Assembly: GCF_001612745.1 (NCBI RefSeq)
Contig: NZ_BDBA01000031.1
Coordinates: forward strand, 24,266-88,265
Length of the DNA: 64,000 bases
Source of the DNA: Nocardia amamiensis NBRC 102102
GTDB lineage: Bacteria; Actinomycetota; Actinomycetes; Mycobacteriales; Mycobacteriaceae
Reading direction: 5' to 3'
This document shows positions 27,048 to 36,735 of the stretch, piece after piece. The notes below the pieces were generated by a model. The model had not been told where the DNA came from, ran no database searches, and saw only the letters and a program-made list of their open reading frames with translations. Within the stretch, counting starts at the first letter, position 1; every line of letters starts with the position of its first letter. The translations under genes and the position numbers were made by a program.

Positions 27048-28444
27048 TCCTGGCTGTCCAGTACAGCTTGCAGATCCGCCCTGGTCAGCCCGAGCCTGGC
27101 GGCGTATTCCTCGATGCCGGGCGGCGTGGGCCGCACACCGCCGAGCCCGGTGCGCGACCGGAGCTCTCCGGCGTATGCCGCACCGAGGTCGTAGACCGTC
27201 TTGGCAAGCGCGGCGGGAAACAGCCATCGGCCGAGGTCGCGCTGGAATACGCGGGTCAGCCGGTAGGGCGCGATCACCCGCGCACCGAGGGCCGCCAGCG
27301 GGCCCGGGTCGCGAAGCGAGCTCATCCGGGCCGCCTCCGTACCCGGTACCAGCAGGAGCCCGGACCACAGCCGACCGAACCCGTCCAGCTTCTCCCGTGC
27401 GTCGGCGGTCATGTTGAACTCGGTGTAGGCCTTCTCGATACGGGAGGTGTGCGTGGAGCGGCTGCGGAGCAGCGTGTGCACATCGGCGACCTTGCGCGCG
27501 GTGTCGGCGCGGGTGAACCGGTCCACACGCTGCGCGATCCGGTCCAGCAGCACGGCGAAGCTGGGGTCGGGCACCAGCCGGTGGGCAAGCGAAAGGGCGT
27601 GGTACATCAGCCTTTCGCTGCCCGCCGCCGCGATCTCGTCGGCGAGCAGGTCGTAGTCGAGATCCGCGTACCGGGCGAGGTTCCAGATGTCGCCCAATTC
27701 GCGGACGCCGGTCTTGTAGTAGGGCAGGTGAATACCCAGGTGGTGCAGATTGTCCTCGTGCGCCATCGCCCACGCCGGTACACCGTGGAAGGCGATGCGC
27801 CGCACGCGTTTCCAGATCGCGGCATAGTCGACCGTGTAGGGCGCCAGCGGTGTGATCAGCCCCCAGTGGGTGCCCACCACGAGCGAGCCGTCGCGGGAGA
27901 CGAAAGACGGCAGGTGGTGCGAGCGCTCGGTCCGCACCTTGGGCTCCTTGCCCAGCAGCTCCGAGGTCGCGAACAGCCCCAGCTCACGATAGATCTCGAT
28001 GACGGCGTCGACCTGCTCCGGTTCCACCAGGATGTCCAGGTCGTTCATCCGCTTGTAGCGCGGGTCGTGGTAGATCTCGGTGGCGAAGAGCATGCCCTTG
28101 AGCACCACGCAGCGCACACCGCGCTCATCGAACCGGCGCAGCAGGTCCACCGCACCGGCCAGACGACGGTCGTTCGCGGCCCCGATCCGCTCCGTGACCG
28201 CGTCGAACCGTACTCGAGTCAACGGCGGGACGAGCGAGAACACCCCGGCGGCGAGCAGCGAGTGCCGCACCAGCGGAACCGTCGCGTTCAGTTGCGCCAG
28301 CTCGAAGAAGGCCGTCCAGTCGGTGATCCGGTGCGCCAGCTCGGTCAGCTCGGCGCGCTCGGATTCCGTCGGCGCGGCCAGCGCGGCGTGCACCAGCAGA
28401 CGCTCGGCGTCCGTCCCGCCCGCGGCGATCATGGTGTCGGTCAT
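27044..28444 (-). CDS. Nucleotidyltransferase family protein (PF14907-like)
   Basis: Predicted 466 aa. The central block RFDERGVRCVVLKGMLFATEIYHDPRYKRMNDLDILVEPEQVDAVIEI, with two Asp in NDLDILV as metal ligands, matches the uncharacterised nucleotidyltransferase family NTP_transf_5. The rest is helical. Family members occur in surface-polymer and peptide biosynthetic clusters (family knowledge, substrate unknown). One base separates it from the AOS stop (TGATATG). It probably transfers a nucleotidyl or related group onto a pathway phosphate. Confidence 0.8.
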   Translation of the reverse strand: MTDTMIAAGGTDAERLLVHAALAAPTESERAELTELAHRITDWTAFFELAQLNATVPLVRHSLLAAGVFSLVPPLTRVRFDAVTERIGAANDRRLAGAVDLLRRFDERGVRCVVLKGMLFATEIYHDPRYKRMNDLDILVEPEQVDAVIEIYRELGLFATSELLGKEPKVRTERSHHLPSFVSRDGSLVVGTHWGLITPLAPYTVDYAAIWKRVRRIAFHGVPAWAMAHEDNLHHLGIHLPYYKTGVRELGDIWNLARYADLDYDLLADEIAAAGSERLMYHALSLAHRLVPDPSFAVLLDRIAQRVDRFTRADTARKVADVHTLLRSRSTHTSRIEKAYTEFNMTADAREKLDGFGRLWSGLLLVPGTEAARMSSLRDPGPLAALGARVIAPYRLTRVFQRDLGRWLFPAALAKTVYDLGAAYAGELRSRTGLGGVRPTPPGIEEYAARLGLTRADLQAVLDSQE

Positions 28445-28445
28445 A

Positions 28446-29738
28446 TCAGGCGATCCCTTCCTGTTCGGGATGGAAGCCGAAGCGGCGGGCGACGGTGTCG
28501 ATCCGGTCCAGCGCGCGATCGAGGTGGTCGTGGGTGAGGGTGGCCATCATGCTGATCCGCAGGCGCTGCTGATCGCGGGGCACCGCAGGGAATTCGACGC
28601 CGTTCACGAACACGCCCTCGCGATGCAGAGCGGTGACCACGTCCGCGACGGCGAGGCGCTGCGGCACCAGGATCGGAATGATCGCGGTCTGCGGATCCAC
28701 CGCGAAACCCATGGCGCGCAAGCCACGCACGAAATACGCCACGTTGTCGTGCAATTGCCGTACCCGCTCGGGATGCTCGGCCAGGAAGCCGATCCCGGCG
28801 AGCACCGCCGCGACGACCGGCGGCGCGAGCGCGGCGGAGAACATGTAGGACCGAGCGAAGAAGCGCAGCGTGTCCACCATGTCCCTGGAGCCGGTCACGA
28901 AACCGCCGGTGCCCGCGAAGACCTTCGAGAAGGTGCCCATGGACAGCTCCACGGCGCCTGGTCCGAGCCCGAAGTGCTCGGCGGTGCCGTGCCCGTGCGC
29001 GCCGAGCACCCCGGTGCCGTGCGCGTCGTCGACCGCCAGCCAGGCGCCGAACGCGTCGCACAATGCGCGGATCTCCGGCAGCGGGGCGATGTCGCCGTCC
29101 ATCGAGTACACGCCCTCGACGGCCACCACGACGTTCGCGCCCGGATTACGCCACCGGATCTGCATCAGCCGGTGGCGCAAGTGCCGTAGATCGTTGTGCG
29201 CGAAGGCCATCGAACGCACCCGGCCGAGCTGAATGCCGTCGTAGAGGCTCGCGTGGCTCTGTTCGTCGTAGAGCAGCACGTCGCCCTTGCGCAGCAGACC
29301 GGTCACCCAGCCGACGTTGGCGGCGTATCCGGACGAGAACACCATGGCCGCCTCGCTGCCCTTCAGCTCGGCCAGCCGTTCCTCGAGCAGGCGGTGCAGC
29401 GTCGTGGTGCCATTGAGCAGCGGCGGGCCGCCGTGCCCCACACCGTATTCCCGGATCGCGGCGATGGCTGCCTCGGCGATCCGCGGTTCATTGCCGAGGC
29501 CGAGGTAATTGTTGGACCCGAGCATGATCAACTCGTCGGTCCCGCCGGTCGCCGGATCGCGCACCGGCACGACCGCGCCGGAGGGACCGGCCACCTCGCG
29601 CAGCACGAATCCGCTGCCGCGGGCGTGCTCCACATAGGGGCGGAACTCCGCGAATCGCTGTTCGAAGGTGTGTGCCGCAGGGTCGAGATAGTGTTCGAGG
29701 CTGAAATTCTCGCCATGGGCGAGATCGGGAGCGGTCAT
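28446..29738 (-). CDS. Alpha-oxoamine synthase (AONS/serine palmitoyltransferase family)
   Basis: Predicted 430 aa, ATGA overlap with the dikinase upstream. EYGVGHGGPPLLNGTTTLHRLLEERLAELKG (98-127), SSGYAANVG, DDAHGTGVLG (Asp237, His240) and MGTFSKVFAGTGGF with PLP-Lys272 mark the alpha-oxoamine synthase family. Members condense an amino acid with an acyl thioester and lose CO2: 8-amino-7-oxononanoate, 3-ketosphinganine or 2-amino-3-ketobutyrate. No bio genes are near, while ACPs and an acyl-AMP ligase are, so an acyl-ACP-using, serine-palmitoyltransferase-like role is favoured. Confidence 0.85.
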   Translation of the reverse strand: MTAPDLAHGENFSLEHYLDPAAHTFEQRFAEFRPYVEHARGSGFVLREVAGPSGAVVPVRDPATGGTDELIMLGSNNYLGLGNEPRIAEAAIAAIREYGVGHGGPPLLNGTTTLHRLLEERLAELKGSEAAMVFSSGYAANVGWVTGLLRKGDVLLYDEQSHASLYDGIQLGRVRSMAFAHNDLRHLRHRLMQIRWRNPGANVVVAVEGVYSMDGDIAPLPEIRALCDAFGAWLAVDDAHGTGVLGAHGHGTAEHFGLGPGAVELSMGTFSKVFAGTGGFVTGSRDMVDTLRFFARSYMFSAALAPPVVAAVLAGIGFLAEHPERVRQLHDNVAYFVRGLRAMGFAVDPQTAIIPILVPQRLAVADVVTALHREGVFVNGVEFPAVPRDQQRLRISMMATLTHDHLDRALDRIDTVARRFGFHPEQEGIA

Positions 29739-32479
29739 GCTCGCTGCTCCTGTCCGAGCGTTACGGTTCCGGCCCGGCCGTCCAGCACCAGTACGTCGCC
29801 GCTGGCGACCAGCTTGGTGACGCCGGGGACGCCGACGACCGTGGCAATGCCGAGTTCGCGTCCGATGATGGCGGTGTGCGAGAGCAGGCTGCCGCGCTCG
29901 CTCACCAGGCCGCCCGCGGCGACCATGAGGAACACCCAGCCCGGGTCGGTGGTGGCGGCCACCAGCACCTGACCATCGATCGCCACGTCCGGGTCGGGGG
30001 TGCGCAGCACCAGCGCTGGAGCTTCGACACGGCCTGGGGCGCAGCCGATTCCGCGCAGAACCCGGGCGCCGGCCACGGCAGCCTCGTCCGGTTCCTCCAA
30101 CGTGGGGTCGACGATGCCCGCCGCCGCGATCCCCGTGGTGACGATGCGGGAGGGCAGTCGTTGCGCGCGCCAGCGATCGTGGTCGGCCTTGCGTAGGGCC
30201 ACGGTACGGGCGGCGTCGGTGTCCACCGCGGTCCCGCGGGTGAGGGCGGTGATCTCCTCGTAGGTCAGCCAGAAGACATCACGCGGATCGTCCAGCAGCC
30301 CTGCGGTATGCAGTTGTCTGCCGTACTCGCGGAACACCCGCTTCACCAAGCCGAAAGAGCGGCTGCGGCCCAGCCGCATGTTCTCCCGCTGCTTCACGTG
30401 TTCACGCGCCAACCGGAGCGTGAGCCGGAAAGCTCTGCCCTGCAGTCCTTTACCCGCAAACAGTTTGGTTGCCGTTTGCTCCGCCGCGCGGCGGATGGCC
30501 TGCTCTCGCGCGATCATGTCGTCGGCGTTCTGCCCGCCGCGCAGATAGTTGCGCAGCATCGGCACCAGACGTTCTGGGTGCTCGCCCAGCGGATCGGTCT
30601 CCAGCTTGAGCTCGTCCACGGTGCGATCGCCGAACTCCGCGATGTGGCGCAGGCAGGCGGCGCGGAACTCCGCGAACCGGTCCTCCGACAGCGCCGCCCA
30701 CACCTCGCGTGCGGTGGCGGGGCCGTCGAATAGCGCGCGCAGCGCCGGATCGGTGCGCACCCGGGCGGTGAGCGCGAGCGCCGAGCGCACCGGGTCGACA
30801 CTGTCGACACCGTCCTCACCGCAGAACAACTCGTTGCGCAAGGTGAGCGCCGCGTCCTCGGCCAGGCCCGCGCGGCTCAGCTGCAGACCGACCACATGGA
30901 ACATCTGCTGGGCGAGGAAGTCGTTGAAGATCTGCACCGAATACGCGGGCACGAGCTCGGCGAAGAAGCGTTCCAACCAGGCCAGCAACGCCTGTGCGTC
31001 GCGTTCGCGCTCCGGCGTGTCCGGGCTCAGGCGGCGATCGAGGTCGGCGGTGGCCGCCGCCAGTTCGGTGAAGAATGCGCGCAGCCGCCTGGGCAGCCGC
31101 AGCCAGCCGAGCGAGATGATCGCGAACACCCGTAGCCGCAAGGCGGTCGCGCGCACCCGGGCGATGCCACGGGCGGGCGCGTCCGGCCGCCGGTATCGGT
31201 TCTCGATGTTGAGTGCGGCCTCCCAGCCCTCGATGGCGAATTCCATGCCGGGGATCTCGAGGAAGAGCCGGTACCAGTTGCTGATGTTGTAGTAGATCCG
31301 GCCGCGCGCCGTCCCCACCAGGTAGGGATACAGATCGGCGGCGTTGCGCTGCACGATCCGCGCGGTGGCGCCGAAATCCCGGTGGCACGCGCGGAAGACC
31401 TGCTCGTAGGCCGCCCGCAAGACGGAGAAGGTGAGCGGGCTCGACAGTCCGGGATACGATTCGGCGACGTTGACGTTGTCGAAGATGGTCTCCCCCGCAC
31501 CGGTCACGGTAACCGGCCTGGCCTGCAACAGATGCAGCCGCCCCTCGGGTGTGTAAGCGAATTCGATGTCCTGGGGTGAGCCGAAGTGGTCGGCGAGTTC
31601 GCCTGCTATCTCGGCCAGTTCGAGGACCTGCGCGTCCGACAGCGCGGCGGTGGACACCGGGTCGCCGAGATCTTCGACGGCGGTGCCCGTCCCGTCCTGC
31701 GACGGCGTCACGCGGCTGTGCTTGTCGACGACGACTCGCGATGTGATGGCGCGTGTGGTGCGATCGACGAAGTAGGTGTCGCAGTCGACCGTCCCCGCCA
31801 CCACGCCCTCGCCCAACCCGAGTGCCGCGGCGACGACCGCCTCGGATGTATCGCCGGTCTGCGGATTGCAGCTGAACACCACACCGGACACGGCGCTGTC
31901 GAGCAGTACCTGCACCACGACGGCGCAGGCGATCGGCGTTCCGTCGAGACCACGGCGCGCCCGGTAGAACAGCGCACGCTCCGACCAAGCCGACGCCAGG
32001 ACGGTGCCGATCGCGGCAGGTAGGCCGGCGGCGGCGACGTTGAGCACTGTGTCGAGCTGCCCGGCGAAGGAATCGGTGGCCGAATCCTCACCGCGGACCG
32101 ACGAGCGGACGGCGAATCGCACGTCCGCCGTGGATGATCCGGCGGTGGACAGTTCGGCGACCACCGCATCGAGCTCGGCCGCGATGTCCGCAGGCAGCGC
32201 CAGTCCCTCGACGAGCGCGCGGATCCGCGTCGAGACGGCCCGTAACGCGGCGGGATCGTCGGGGTCGAGACCGGCCAGCAGGTCGGCGATGGAATCGGTC
32301 GCCGGGGCGAGCACCCGCGCGCACGCGTCCGTGCTCACCACCGCGAACGGCGGTACACGATGCCCGGCGGCGTGCAGCCTGGCGAGGTTGGCCGCCTTGG
32401 CGCCCGCGTGCGCCTCGGCTGCCGGGTCCGTGGCGAGGGTTTCCGCGCGCAGTATCGCGCCGGTGGTTGTACTGGTCAT
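29735..32479 (-). CDS. PEP-synthase/rifampin-phosphotransferase-like dikinase
   Basis: Predicted 914 aa; the ATG at 32479 overlaps the P450 stop, and the much longer open frame upstream is rejected as P450 shadow. Residues ~20-340 are a PPDK-type ATP-grasp (VRSSVRGEDSATDSFAGQ, then DIEFAYTPEGRLHLLQARPVT). The end is the swivelling phosphohistidine domain ERGSLLSHTAIIGRELGIATVVG with the catalytic His in SHTA. There is no PEP/pyruvate TIM barrel, so the architecture is that of rifampin phosphotransferase: ATP gives AMP, phosphate and a phosphorylated acceptor. Acceptor unknown. Confidence 0.85.
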   Translation of the reverse strand: MTSTTTGAILRAETLATDPAAEAHAGAKAANLARLHAAGHRVPPFAVVSTDACARVLAPATDSIADLLAGLDPDDPAALRAVSTRIRALVEGLALPADIAAELDAVVAELSTAGSSTADVRFAVRSSVRGEDSATDSFAGQLDTVLNVAAAGLPAAIGTVLASAWSERALFYRARRGLDGTPIACAVVVQVLLDSAVSGVVFSCNPQTGDTSEAVVAAALGLGEGVVAGTVDCDTYFVDRTTRAITSRVVVDKHSRVTPSQDGTGTAVEDLGDPVSTAALSDAQVLELAEIAGELADHFGSPQDIEFAYTPEGRLHLLQARPVTVTGAGETIFDNVNVAESYPGLSSPLTFSVLRAAYEQVFRACHRDFGATARIVQRNAADLYPYLVGTARGRIYYNISNWYRLFLEIPGMEFAIEGWEAALNIENRYRRPDAPARGIARVRATALRLRVFAIISLGWLRLPRRLRAFFTELAAATADLDRRLSPDTPERERDAQALLAWLERFFAELVPAYSVQIFNDFLAQQMFHVVGLQLSRAGLAEDAALTLRNELFCGEDGVDSVDPVRSALALTARVRTDPALRALFDGPATAREVWAALSEDRFAEFRAACLRHIAEFGDRTVDELKLETDPLGEHPERLVPMLRNYLRGGQNADDMIAREQAIRRAAEQTATKLFAGKGLQGRAFRLTLRLAREHVKQRENMRLGRSRSFGLVKRVFREYGRQLHTAGLLDDPRDVFWLTYEEITALTRGTAVDTDAARTVALRKADHDRWRAQRLPSRIVTTGIAAAGIVDPTLEEPDEAAVAGARVLRGIGCAPGRVEAPALVLRTPDPDVAIDGQVLVAATTDPGWVFLMVAAGGLVSERGSLLSHTAIIGRELGIATVVGVPGVTKLVASGDVLVLDGRAGTVTLGQEQRA

Positions 32480-33885
32480 CGGGCGGCCTCCTGTGTGGTC
32501 CGGGTTGCCGCGGCGGCTCGCTCGCGCCGGGTCAGCCGGACCAGGACCGGGTCGGGGGTGTTCGAGATCTCGGGGTGCTCGCGCACCCGCATCCCGTTCA
32601 CCAGTTCGATGTCGTAGCGGGACAGCAGCATCGCCAGACCAACGCGGATCTCGATCAGTGCCATCTGCTGACCGACACAGAGATGCGCGCCCCAGCCGAA
32701 AGGGAAGTACCGGAACGGCGGGCGCGCCCGGTTCCGGTCTTTGGTGAACCGGTCGGGGTCGAAGGTCAGTGGCGAGTCCCAGAACCGGGGCAGCCGATGG
32801 TTGACGAACGGACTGATCACCACGATCGCGCCGGGACGCAGGTCGAACCGGTCGAAGTTGTCGGGCTCGAGCGCGGTGCGGCTGAATGCCCACGCGGGAG
32901 GGTGCAGGCGCATCGCCTCGTCGATCGCGCGGCCGGTGTACTCCAACTCGGGCAGCGCGGCCCGCACGGCGTCCGGATCGTCCAGGCCGCCCGGCAGCAT
33001 GTCGATCTCGGCGCGTACCCGGTCGAGCGCGGCGGGGTTGCGGCACAGCTGGTAGACCGTCCAGGCCAGCGCCCCTCCGGTGGTCTCGTGACCGGCCAGC
33101 AGGAAGGTCAGCACCTCGTGCCGCAGTTGCGCGTCGTCCATCGCATGCCCGGCGTCGTCCCGCGCGGCGAGCAGCCGGGCCAGCAGCGAGTGGGCGTCAC
33201 CGTCGGTGTGCCGATGCCGCCGGATCACCTCGTCCACCACCTGGTGCAACCGCCGCCGCACGCTGTGCAGCCGCCGATTGCCCGGCGTCGGCACCTGCGG
33301 CGGCACCTGGATGGGTGCGGCCATGTGCTGCATCACCCAGGAAACACCCTGGCGCACGTCGTCTTCGATCTGCGGAAGCACGCCGTCGATGTCCGCGCCG
33401 AGCACCGCGCGGCACACCACGTCGGCGGCGAACCCCATCACCTCGGGCACCAGATCGAACGCCGCGCCCTCCGCGGCGCGTGTGTCCAGGCGGGCACGCA
33501 TCCGTTGTCCGCACTCGACCATGAGCGGGATCTCGGTCTCCACGTGGCGGCGCGCGAAGGCGGGTTTGATCAAGGCGCGCTGGCGTTTCCATAGTTCGCC
33601 GCCGCTGGTCAGCAGGCCGGGGCCGAGCAGATGGTTCAGGCTCCGGTAGCTGATTCCCTTCTCGTATCGTGCCGCGTGGGTGACCAGCACCTGTTCGATA
33701 TGCTCCGGCTCGACCAGCAGGTGCACGTGCTGGTGTGCCAGCCGCAGCCGTACGCTGCCGTGAGCGAGCGCGGACTCGTAGAACAAGGTGAGCGGGTCGG
33801 CGCGATAGTCGGGGTAGGCGCCGAGCGGATGTCGCAGAACGGGACCGTCCAAGCGGCGGTCGCCGTTTCGGGTCAGCAGTGTCAT
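32476..33885 (-). CDS. Cytochrome P450
   Basis: Predicted 469 aa, ATGA overlap with the ligase gene. I-helix AGHETT (264-269), K-helix EAMR (323-326) and haem loop FPFGWGAHLCVG with Cys403 are intact, so an active monooxygenase is expected. The overall layout resembles fatty-acid-hydroxylating actinobacterial P450s. No ferredoxin gene is adjacent, so the reductase partner must be encoded elsewhere. Likely tailoring of the acyl chain while bound to ACP or after release. Confidence 0.93.
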   Translation of the reverse strand: MTLLTRNGDRRLDGPVLRHPLGAYPDYRADPLTLFYESALAHGSVRLRLAHQHVHLLVEPEHIEQVLVTHAARYEKGISYRSLNHLLGPGLLTSGGELWKRQRALIKPAFARRHVETEIPLMVECGQRMRARLDTRAAEGAAFDLVPEVMGFAADVVCRAVLGADIDGVLPQIEDDVRQGVSWVMQHMAAPIQVPPQVPTPGNRRLHSVRRRLHQVVDEVIRRHRHTDGDAHSLLARLLAARDDAGHAMDDAQLRHEVLTFLLAGHETTGGALAWTVYQLCRNPAALDRVRAEIDMLPGGLDDPDAVRAALPELEYTGRAIDEAMRLHPPAWAFSRTALEPDNFDRFDLRPGAIVVISPFVNHRLPRFWDSPLTFDPDRFTKDRNRARPPFRYFPFGWGAHLCVGQQMALIEIRVGLAMLLSRYDIELVNGMRVREHPEISNTPDPVLVRLTRRERAAAATRTTQEAAR

Positions 33886-35630
33886 CGCGCCGCGTCTCCC
33901 CCGTGCCCGGCGCCGACCAACGCGTCCGGATCGTCCTCGAGCAGGTGCCGCGCCGCGGCGCGCTGCACTTTGCCGCTGGTGGTTTTGGGGATGCTGCGCG
34001 GCGCGACAACTCGCACACCTGCCGCCAGCACCCCGGTGCGTTTGCTCACCGCCGCGCGTACGGCGCGGGCCAGCCCATCGTATTCCTCTGGCGCAAAGGA
34101 AGATTCGATGATAAGATGCAGCTCCTCCGACATTCCGTCGGCGTCGGTCCGTCCCACCGCGACCACGCCGCCGGGCCGCACGCCCGGCACCTGTTCGGCG
34201 GCGATCTCGAAGTCGGTGGGCAGATAGTTCGCACCGCGGATGATGATCAGATCCTTGCGCCGCCCGGTGACTCGCAGTCGTCCATCCCGCAGATAGCCCA
34301 TGTCGCCGGTGTCCCACCAGCCGTCCTCGCACGTGGCGGCGGTAGCCTCGGGCATCCGGAAGTAGCCCGGCGTGGTGGATGGTCCGCGGAATTGCACGCG
34401 GCCGACCAGATCCGGGCCGCTCGGTGCACCGTTCTCGTCCAGGATCCGGACTTCGGTGCCCGGCACGGGCGCGCCGCAGTCGACGATGTCGAGCGCGTCG
34501 CCATCGCCGGCCGGAACATCCATGGCCACACCGTCTTCGACGAGCGCCCGGCGAGACACCGAGTCGTACGCGATCGGAGCCCGCGGCCGTGACACGGTCA
34601 CCGCGAGGGACGCCTCGGCCAACCCGTAGCACGGCACGAGTGCGTCGGGCGGAAGTCCCCAGGCACCGAACCGGTCGACGAACCGTGCCACCGTCGCCGG
34701 ATGGATCGGTTCCGCGCCGCAGAACAGGAACCGCCACGTGGACAGGTCCACCCCATCGAGTTCGCTGTCGGCGATCCGCGCCGCGGCATAGCCGTAGGCG
34801 AAATTCGGCGCGGCGGTGAGCGTTCCCCGATGCCGGTGCACGGCGCGCAGCCAGTCGGCCGGGTGACGCAGGAAGCGGCTCGGCGGGATCAGCACCGCGT
34901 CGATGCCGCGGTACAGCGGCGTCAGGAATCCGCCGATCAGGCCCATGTCGTGGTGCAGCGGCAGCCAGCTCACCCAGGTGTCGCCGGGGCCGATCGCGGC
35001 GGCGCGGGCGATCTGCTCGCAATTGGCGGCCAGATTCGCGTGGGTGACCTGGACGCCCTTCGGTGTGCCGGTCGAGCCGGAAGTGGCCTGGATGAACGCG
35101 AGATCGTCCGGTGCGGGCAGGCGGGGTTCGAGTGCGGGCGTGTCCGGCTCGCCGGCCAGCGCGTGCAACACCGTGGCGTCGATCGCCGCCACCGACGTGG
35201 GCAGCGGCAGACCGGCGAATACCGATCCGGCGGCCACCACGGCCGCGGGCTCCAGATAGGCCAGCAGCCGGGTGAAACGGTCCAGGAAGATCTCCGCCGC
35301 TCCGAATCCGCCCGGGGTGGCGATCGCGGTGGGCACCGCGCCGAGCAGCAGTGCGCCGAAGAACGCCGTGACGAACTCCGCTGAGGTGGGCAGGCACAGC
35401 AGCACTCGGTCACCCTTGCGCACCCCGGCGTCGGCCAGCCCGGCCGCCGCCCGGCTCGCCACGTGCACGAGATCGTCGTGCCGCCAGGCGATCTCGTCGG
35501 CGTCGTGCGCCGAGGCACGCTCAGCCGTGATGATCGTCGACGCCGCTGCGGCGCCCCGCTCACCGCCTGTCAGCAGTGCGTGCACGATGCTCGCGTGTGC
35601 CGGGCGCAGCTCGTCGGATGGTGTGCTCAT
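33882..35630 (-). CDS. Fatty acyl-AMP ligase (FAAL)
   Basis: Predicted 582 aa, ATGA overlap with the ACP gene directly upstream. LAFIQATSGSTGTPKGVQVTHANL is the ATP loop; SWLPLHHDMGLIGGFLTPLY and the late GRRKDLIIIRGANYLPTDFE are typical of FAALs, which make acyl-AMP and pass the acyl group to an ACP rather than CoA. The final PKTTSGKVQR carries the catalytic Lys. It most likely loads a fatty acid onto the adjacent 84-aa ACP. Confidence 0.9.
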   Translation of the reverse strand: MSTPSDELRPAHASIVHALLTGGERGAAAASTIITAERASAHDADEIAWRHDDLVHVASRAAAGLADAGVRKGDRVLLCLPTSAEFVTAFFGALLLGAVPTAIATPGGFGAAEIFLDRFTRLLAYLEPAAVVAAGSVFAGLPLPTSVAAIDATVLHALAGEPDTPALEPRLPAPDDLAFIQATSGSTGTPKGVQVTHANLAANCEQIARAAAIGPGDTWVSWLPLHHDMGLIGGFLTPLYRGIDAVLIPPSRFLRHPADWLRAVHRHRGTLTAAPNFAYGYAAARIADSELDGVDLSTWRFLFCGAEPIHPATVARFVDRFGAWGLPPDALVPCYGLAEASLAVTVSRPRAPIAYDSVSRRALVEDGVAMDVPAGDGDALDIVDCGAPVPGTEVRILDENGAPSGPDLVGRVQFRGPSTTPGYFRMPEATAATCEDGWWDTGDMGYLRDGRLRVTGRRKDLIIIRGANYLPTDFEIAAEQVPGVRPGGVVAVGRTDADGMSEELHLIIESSFAPEEYDGLARAVRAAVSKRTGVLAAGVRVVAPRSIPKTTSGKVQRAAARHLLEDDPDALVGAGHGGDAAR

Positions 35631-35881
35631 GCCTGGTCCTCGACGTATCGCACGATCGTGGCGACCGTGGTCAGCCGGACGGCGACATCCTCCGGAATGG
35701 TCACGGCGAAGGCCTGTTCCAGCTGGATGGTCAGTTCGATGGCGGTCGGCGAGTCGAGTCCGTAGTCGATCAACGGTGTCGCCGGGTCCAGGTCGGCGGC
35801 GGACACCCACAGCACCTCCCCGACGATCGCGCGTACCCGCGCCTCCAGATCGGCCGCGCCGACCTCACCACGGGTGCTCAT
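35627..35881 (-). CDS. Acyl carrier protein 1
   Basis: Predicted 84 aa. The phosphopantetheine site is YGLDSPTAIEL with Ser44, and the rest is a four-helix ACP (VRAIVGEVLWVSAADLDPATPLIDYGLDS...LEQAFAVTIPEDV). It overlaps both neighbours by ATGA and lies directly before the FAAL gene, its presumed loading enzyme. Confidence 0.93.
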   Translation of the reverse strand: MSTRGEVGAADLEARVRAIVGEVLWVSAADLDPATPLIDYGLDSPTAIELTIQLEQAFAVTIPEDVAVRLTTVATIVRYVEDQA

Positions 35882-36735
35882 CCCAGCAACTTCCCTTCCG
35901 TCACGCAGGCGCGCACCGATTCCGCGAGATCGACGCCGTCGGCGGTGTCGATGCGGTGGAATCCCACCTCGGGGAACGCGGTCGCGAGGGTTTCGCGCAG
36001 CCGCTCGTAGCCGTTGCGCAGAGCGGCCAGCCGCTCCGCCGTCTCGTGGGCCTCGACGGGCCCGTGCCCCGACCGCTGCATGCAACGCGCCGCGGCCTGT
36101 TCAGGTGGCGCGTCCAGCCACAGCACCGCATCGGGCAGCGTGGTGCGGAACCGCTCGGCGAAACCGGACACCGCGCCGGAGATGTCGCGTTCCACCAGCT
36201 CGGCGATCTCCGACAGCAGCAGCCACGGGTCCGGCGAACTGCCCAGCCGCGCCGCCTGGGCGTGCTGCCAGGCCAGGATGTCGGCGAAGGTGCCGGGACG
36301 ATGCCGTTCCAGCACCGCGGCGATCTCGTCCTCCCGCTCCCGGCAGCGTCCGTCGGTGCCGGCCAGCGCCACGTACAGCGGGCCGTACACCAGCAGTTCG
36401 ATCAGCGGATGCCGCTCGCAGACCAGCACATCCGGTGACCAGGTGCGCAGGAAGTGCTGCTCGACCGGGCCGAACAGGGTCATCTGCAGGTACATCGCGG
36501 TGGCCTTCATCGCCACGTCACCGATCTCGTCGCAGCCGACGCTGAACGCCCTGAGCTGCCGGGACAGATCCGCGAGCGGGACGTCCCTGGTGTCGTGGAA
36601 GTCGGGGCAGGTCATCGAGGCGAACCGGCCGGCCCCGGCGGGCTCGGCCAGCCCGCGCAGCCCGGCCAGCACCGAGGACTTGCCCGCGCCGTCGATGCCG
36701 ACCAGGGCAACCCGGCGGGTGTGTGGCGTGCTCAT
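35878..36735 (-). CDS. Thymidylate-kinase-like P-loop kinase
   Basis: Predicted 285 aa. Walker A VGIDGAGKSS is at 13-22, DVLVCERHPLIELLVYGP resembles the DR(Y/H) segment of thymidylate kinases, and a LID-like Arg cluster follows. At 285 aa it is longer than housekeeping dTMP kinase and lies in a lipid-type operon, so a different phosphate acceptor is likely. A second kinase of this superfamily forms the end of the next protein upstream. Confidence 0.8.
   Translation of the reverse strand: MSTPHTRRVALVGIDGAGKSSVLAGLRGLAEPAGAGRFASMTCPDFHDTRDVPLADLSRQLRAFSVGCDEIGDVAMKATAMYLQMTLFGPVEQHFLRTWSPDVLVCERHPLIELLVYGPLYVALAGTDGRCREREDEIAAVLERHRPGTFADILAWQHAQAARLGSSPDPWLLLSEIAELVERDISGAVSGFAERFRTTLPDAVLWLDAPPEQAAARCMQRSGHGPVEAHETAERLAALRNGYERLRETLATAFPEVGFHRIDTADGVDLAESVRACVTEGKLLG

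Noticed and set aside
28446..29738. bioF (biotin synthesis)
   Set aside because: Same enzyme family, but no bioA, bioB or bioD gene is near and the gene is embedded in an ACP/FAAL operon.
32480..33046. N-terminal extension of the 914-aa dikinase to 1103 codons
   Set aside because: The extra residues are the P450 gene read in another frame; the ATG at 32479 overlaps the P450 stop and starts the family sequence.
33886..35397. Extension of the P450 frame to 973 codons
   Set aside because: It is the FAAL gene out of frame; the ATG at 33885 is coupled to the FAAL stop.
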